NCBI GenBank assembly: GCA_023105745.1
Contig: JALGQZ010000001.1
Span: forward strand, 62,580,437-62,644,436
From: Austropuccinia psidii
Taxonomy: Eukaryota; Basidiomycota; Pucciniomycetes; Pucciniales; Sphaerophragmiaceae
Direction: 5' to 3'
DNA length: 64,000 nt
Shown here: positions 62,216 through 64,000 of the stretch, piece after piece
How positions within the stretch are numbered: the stretch's first letter is position 1
Layout: every line of letters begins with the position of its first letter
Notes under the pieces: generated by a model
What the model was told of the DNA's origin: nothing
The model's input: only the letters and a program-made list of their open reading frames with translations
Databases searched by the model: none
Program-made: the position numbers and the translations under genes

Positions 62216-64000
62216 AAAACCAAAAAAATGGAGAATTAATTATTAGAAGAACTTGATTGTTAAAATAGCTTTTCCTGAAATTAGACCAAAAAAACTTCCT
62301 ATCCAATGTAGAAAACAAGACCAAGATCTTTCCAAAAAGCAAAATTTTCCACAGAGCTACTCAGGCACAACTTCAAATGGTACCACACTGATTCAAAAAT
62401 TAACAGAAAGGCTTGTTTAATGATACCAGAGAATTGAGTAATTCCTCAAATAGTAGCTCAAAATGAGGAATCTTAAATTCAAAGTATTGCAGTAGATTCT
62501 CTTTCCTTTGTATTGAAGAAAGATATTTACTGTTCAGATGTGTTTCTCCTGAAGATGGTCATTTTTGGAAGCATGCACTCATATGATGAATCATATTTTC
62601 ATACAATTAACTTAATATTTGATTCCTGAACCAGTTTACATCTACGCCTTAATATTTCCTACCATTTAGTGTAATTTTTTTACAATATATTTGAAATCTA
62701 TTTGTTTGTATTTTGTTCTCTAACGCTCCAGGCTTTGGCCTGTGTTGGAGTTTCATTACCCCTCTCTTCCCAATAAGTCTATCATTAAATCTTGGGATTT
62801 GGAACTTCAAGCTTTGCTTCAATTACCAAATTTATCAAGTTCCCACCCCTAACATCATACGCAAACCTGTAAGTTCTCAGGATCTTTCAGATACCCTTAA
62901 TCTTTTCAACATGGCCTTCAACGTAGGGTCTTCCTTTTCAAAATTATTACAGTGGCTGACAACCCCATAGAATGCTTTTGCAAGACTTAATTTCTACAAC
63001 CAATCAATGGTGTGTGTCAAAGGAGAGCACAATCCAGTGGTTACCTACTTGCTCAATTTAATAAATTTTGTCAATTCATCGCAAACTTTTAAATATAGAG
63101 TGAGAGAAAAACTGTGGTTACAATCCACCTGAATGGGTACAATGATGGTACTTGTTCACCATATTCAGATTATGGATATTGAAAGAAAATTATACTGGAA
63201 AGTGTGTAGGAAAAATTATTGAAAATTGACTTTCGAGAAATCGATGATGTCTTCATCTTTTTTTTTTGAGTGGAACAGACTAGCTACACATAATTATCTG
63301 ATCCCCCGTTGCCATTGCGGATTTTCCTTGTTTGAGATCAAAGTTCAAGCAAAACCCTCCATTATAACAACACTTGGGGCCGTGTTGGACTATTATGACA
63401 TGTCTCCGGCCTACCATCAGTTTTCGATTTTTGGTTCAAAAATATTAACTTTTGTATGTGTATTTATGTGATATTGGGTAATTTATATTGAATTTACAAG
63501 TTCTCCTGGCTAGACCTAGGTATGCTTTCATGGTTGATGTCCAGTCTCCAATTGAATGCAGCTTATTAAAATTTAGGCCTGAGACTGAGGAACAGCAATG
63601 CCTCGCTGATGTCTATTATGAACAATTAACAAGAAATCAACTTGTATCAATTTTCTAAGGGAAATAACCCTCTATGTTTGTTTCAAACTTGATTTTGCAT
63701 AAATTGCAATCAGATGAACTTGGCCAAAATCCGTTTCCAGGACTTTTTTTTAAACCTCAATCAAACCTGGTCAATGAAGCAATCCTCAGTGCGACAATAG
63801 AAAAAATGTTGAAAATGCACGGTTGCCACAAAGACAAATTTTCACAAACAAAAGGCTTAAACTGAAGAAACCGTAACGGATGTATCACTTCAGCGGGCCT
63901 GAGTCCACTCCAAAGCCTAGAAATGATAAGTATTCTTATCTTGAGCTGATGAACACCCTTTGTGGGGAAAAAGTCGGGGCTAGTCCTGGAACGCAATTTT
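62216..64000. other. Unassigned region, possible decayed coding sequence
   Basis: Several short plus-strand frames alternate between about 62710 and 63860 (for example LPNKSIIKSWDLELQALL, TIHLNGYNDGTCSPYSDYG, SIITTLGAVLDYYDMSPAYH). They look protein-like but are broken by stops and frame changes, and none was recognised. The last 130 bases are more GC-rich. It could be a pseudogene, an unrecognised transposon or an intron-containing gene cut by the window edge. Confidence 0.35.

Overview
This is a eukaryotic window, almost certainly from a rust fungus (Pucciniales). It is AT-rich, has short GT-AG introns of 63-87 bp, and consists nearly entirely of nested Ty3/gypsy retrotransposons of chromodomain type. 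The Gag-Pol sequences resemble, from memory only, those of the myrtle rust Austropuccinia psidii; no database search was run. No tRNA, rRNA or clear housekeeping gene was seen.

Layout. Four LTR families are present. Family A has LTRs of about 1.9 kb (TGTGAGCCTTGAGG...CTTACA). Family B has LTRs of about 1.95 kb (TGTGAGCCTTTGAG...CTTACA). Family C has LTRs of about 1.4-1.5 kb (TGTCAGCCTGTGAC...CTGACA). Family D has GGCC-rich LTRs of about 1.66 kb (TGTCACA...TGTGACA). From left to right: 1-106 is the edge of an A-like LTR. 107-20514 is element A1 (minus strand), split by the complete element A2 (5749-16042, plus strand, target duplication GTATT) and by a 2.2-kb non-autonomous DNA transposon (16158-18318). 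20515-38805 is element C3 (plus), which contains the complete element D4 (21504-31378, minus, duplication GTTAC) and, inside its 3' LTR, a truncated B6 (32906-38144, minus) that itself holds a solo LTR-C (35104-36613). 38806-49968 is element B5 (plus), with a solo LTR-D in its gag. 49969-53998 is the tail of another C element with a solo LTR-B in its LTR. 54109-56000 is a solo LTR-A. 56001-57090 is unassigned unique sequence. 57491-61903 is a Mutator-like (MULE) transposon encoding a transposase joined to an OTU cysteine-protease domain, inserted in a 10-bp AT satellite. 62216-64000 is unassigned.

Most notable. (1) The 5' region of families A and B appears to carry a spliced gene that overlaps Gag in another frame. 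A splice donor in the LTR joins an acceptor before the gene, and in A the junction itself makes an AUG. Two further introns lead to a conserved protein ending in FPRK/FPKK. The Gag-Pol AUG lies inside one of these introns, so splicing would switch the RNA from Gag-Pol to the other protein. (2) The MULE-OTU element and the 2.2-kb element at 16 kb share terminal inverted repeats, subterminal sequence and an 8-bp target duplication, making a probable autonomous/non-autonomous pair. The non-autonomous partner is filled with an array of palindromic 21-bp repeats. (3) A1 and A2 share the same two stop codons and the same lost integrase zinc ligand, as if an already defective lineage was copied in trans.

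All Gag-Pol genes here are broken. The MULE-OTU gene is intact apart from two single-base frameshifts, both in G homopolymers, which may be assembly errors.
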